A DNA stretch of 13,425 bases from Pseudomonadota bacterium (GTDB taxonomy: Bacteria; Pseudomonadota; Gammaproteobacteria; Acidiferrobacterales; Acidiferrobacteraceae). A program made the position numbers and the translations under genes. The stretch lies in assembly GCA_021795255.1 (NCBI GenBank), contig JAJYPQ010000068.1, positions 1 to 13,425 on the forward strand, read 5' to 3'. Under the pieces are notes generated by a model, which was not told the DNA's origin, did no database searches, and saw nothing but the letters and a program-made list of their open reading frames with translations. Shown here one piece after another: positions 12,929-13,425 of this stretch (position 1 is the first letter of the stretch; each line of letters begins with the position of its first letter).

Positions 12929-13252
12929 ATGTATAAACGCCGCGCCCATGTGGTATTTTTCGCGACTGATGGTCTTTTAGTCCAAAAAGCGCTGCGCTGT
13001 GCCCGGGCGCTTGCAAGCGATTGGGTCGAGGCGCGGTCCTACGCTCCCCCGCTTGCCGATTGCGACCTCCTCATCACGCTCGATGCCGAAGGGCTGCGCG
13101 ATCTCCCGCCCCTTCCCCAAGGCGTGCGCCATAAGCACTGGCTGCTGTCGGCAGCCACTGTTGATGCAGACCTTGAGGCGCACATAAAGGGCCTCATTGG
13201 GGGTATGCGTCTTCTCGCGAGCGTGGACGGGAGCCCCTCCCCGCCCCGTTGA
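12929..13252 (+). CDS. Small protein resembling a degenerate low-molecular-weight phosphatase/arsenate reductase
   Basis: The 107-residue protein starts 2 bp after the DUF481 stop, with no clear ribosome-binding site, so it is probably coupled. Its first strand HVVFFATDGLLVQKALRCARAL (residues 7-28) lies where low-molecular-weight tyrosine phosphatases and ArsC-type reductases have VxFVCxxNxxRS. Residues 43-73 (ADCDLLITLDAEG, then LPPLPQGVRHKHW) resemble the ADxVIT and PxLPG-RHxxWxL parts of that fold. The nucleophilic Cys and Arg of the P-loop are gone (FATDGLLV), and the usual DP general acid is replaced (WLLSAAT). If the match is right, it binds rather than catalyses. The similarity is faint and rests on reading by eye; it may simply be a protein of unknown fold. 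No membrane segment is seen. Confidence 0.6.
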   Translation: MYKRRAHVVFFATDGLLVQKALRCARALASDWVEARSYAPPLADCDLLITLDAEGLRDLPPLPQGVRHKHWLLSAATVDADLEAHIKGLIGGMRLLASVDGSPSPPR

Positions 13253-13269
13253 GGGACCCAAGAGCGCCA

Positions 13270-13306
13270 GGCGCCACTACCCCCTTGGATAGGCCAAGGC
13301 GGTGCC
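13270..13306. repeat. Long imperfect hairpin after the phosphatase-like gene
   Basis: CCTTGG (13283-13288) pairs with CCAAGG (13294-13299); outside it GGCGCC (13270-13275) pairs with GGTGCC (13301-13306) with one G-U pair. No U tract follows, so it is not a clear intrinsic terminator, but it could end or protect the upstream message. Confidence 0.4.
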
Positions 13307-13354
13307 AGACCCAAGCCAACGGCCGACCCTTGAACTCGGGTGTGGGTCTTGTGC

Positions 13355-13388
13355 GTGTCATCAGACTGTCACAAAGTTTCCTTAGCAT
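13355..13388 (+). promoter_or_regulatory. Pho box and -10 element for the gene at the right edge
   Basis: GTGTCAT (13355-13361), CAGA, CTGTCAC (13366-13372) matches the PhoB box CTGTCAT-N4-CTGTCAY at nearly every half-site position. A weaker third unit, GGGTCTT (13344-13350), keeps the 11-bp period. Exactly 10 bp after the box lies TAGCAT (13383-13388), 4 of 6 to TATAAT. This is the geometry of a PhoB-activated promoter and the same as in front of phoB. Confidence 0.75.
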
Positions 13389-13403
13389 GCTGGCGCTACG
13401 GGT

Positions 13404-13413
13404 GGGGGGGGGG
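13404..13413 (+). repeat. Run of ten G in the ribosome-binding site
   Basis: Ten consecutive G lie between the Pho-box promoter and the ATG at 13420 and contain the only Shine-Dalgarno-like sequence. Such runs can slip during replication, which would alter the spacing of the site to the start codon. Confidence 0.6.
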
Positions 13414-13419
13414 TGACTC

Positions 13420-13425
13420 ATGACC
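13420..13425 (+). CDS. Probable first codons of a PhoB-controlled gene, cut by window edge
   Basis: ATG ACC at 13420 follows the G-rich ribosome-binding site by 6 bp and the Pho-box promoter by about 30 bp. Only two codons are visible, so the product is unknown; a phosphate transport, porin or phosphatase gene would fit the context of phoB-phoR. Confidence 0.4.

Noticed and set aside
13194..13421. Minus-strand frame over the right-edge promoter
   Set aside because: It crosses the Pho box and the G tract, shows no domain, and is best explained as chance.

Overview
The window looks like chromosomal core-genome DNA of a gammaproteobacterium with a fairly high GC content. The gene order yibN-grxC divergent from gpmI-envC is the E. 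coli arrangement. The ubiE-ubiJ-ubiB cluster shows that ubiquinone is made, and phoB-phoR is of the proteobacterial type. A sulfur-oxidising or acidophilic relative of Acidiferrobacter or Acidithiobacillus is possible, but that is only an impression. I saw no mobile element, CRISPR array, tRNA or rRNA.

Layout. (1) 1-848, minus strand: an ArsR-family regulator carrying the two cysteines of the BigR/SqrR persulfide-sensor group, then a membrane-anchored rhodanese, then the start of a glutaredoxin (grxC, cut by the window edge). (2) 849-991: a divergent control region with a perfect 10-bp inverted repeat, an AT-rich palindrome and a TATAAT element. (3) 992-5540, plus strand: gpmI (glycolysis), an EnvC-like activator of cell-wall amidases, a CtpA-type S41 protease and a GNAT acetyltransferase, all tightly packed. 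(4) 5541-5751: a convergent gap. (5) 5752-9645, minus strand: DUF971 protein, ubiE, a small RDD-family membrane protein, ubiJ and ubiB, with gaps of 3 bp or less or short overlaps, so almost certainly one operon. The RDD gene splits the usual ubiE-ubiJ-ubiB order. (6) 9646-9730: a promoter region with a Pho-box-like repeat in front of phoB. (7) 9731-11744: phoB-phoR. (8) 11745-12185: a 441-bp non-coding stretch with several hairpins, the last close to the ribosome-binding site of the next gene. (9) 12186-13252: a DUF481-type outer-membrane protein and a small protein that resembles a low-molecular-weight phosphatase or arsenate reductase stripped of its catalytic residues. (10) 13253-13425: a near-consensus Pho box, a -10 element, a run of ten G and the first codons of a further gene.

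Two regulatory themes stand out. On the left, a probable persulfide-sensing repressor heads an operon with a sulfurtransferase and a glutaredoxin, which suggests a self-contained sulfane-sulfur response placed between the conserved yibN and gpmI neighbours. On the right, PhoB-PhoR is followed by a candidate PhoB-controlled gene whose Pho box has the same 10-bp distance to its -10 as the one in front of phoB itself. This predicts autoregulation of phoB and phosphate-starvation control of the gene beginning at the right edge. Nothing here is proven to be a new system. The best candidates for new biology are the persulfide operon, the RDD protein inside the ubiquinone operon, the structured leader upstream of the DUF481 gene, and the catalytically dead phosphatase-like protein.
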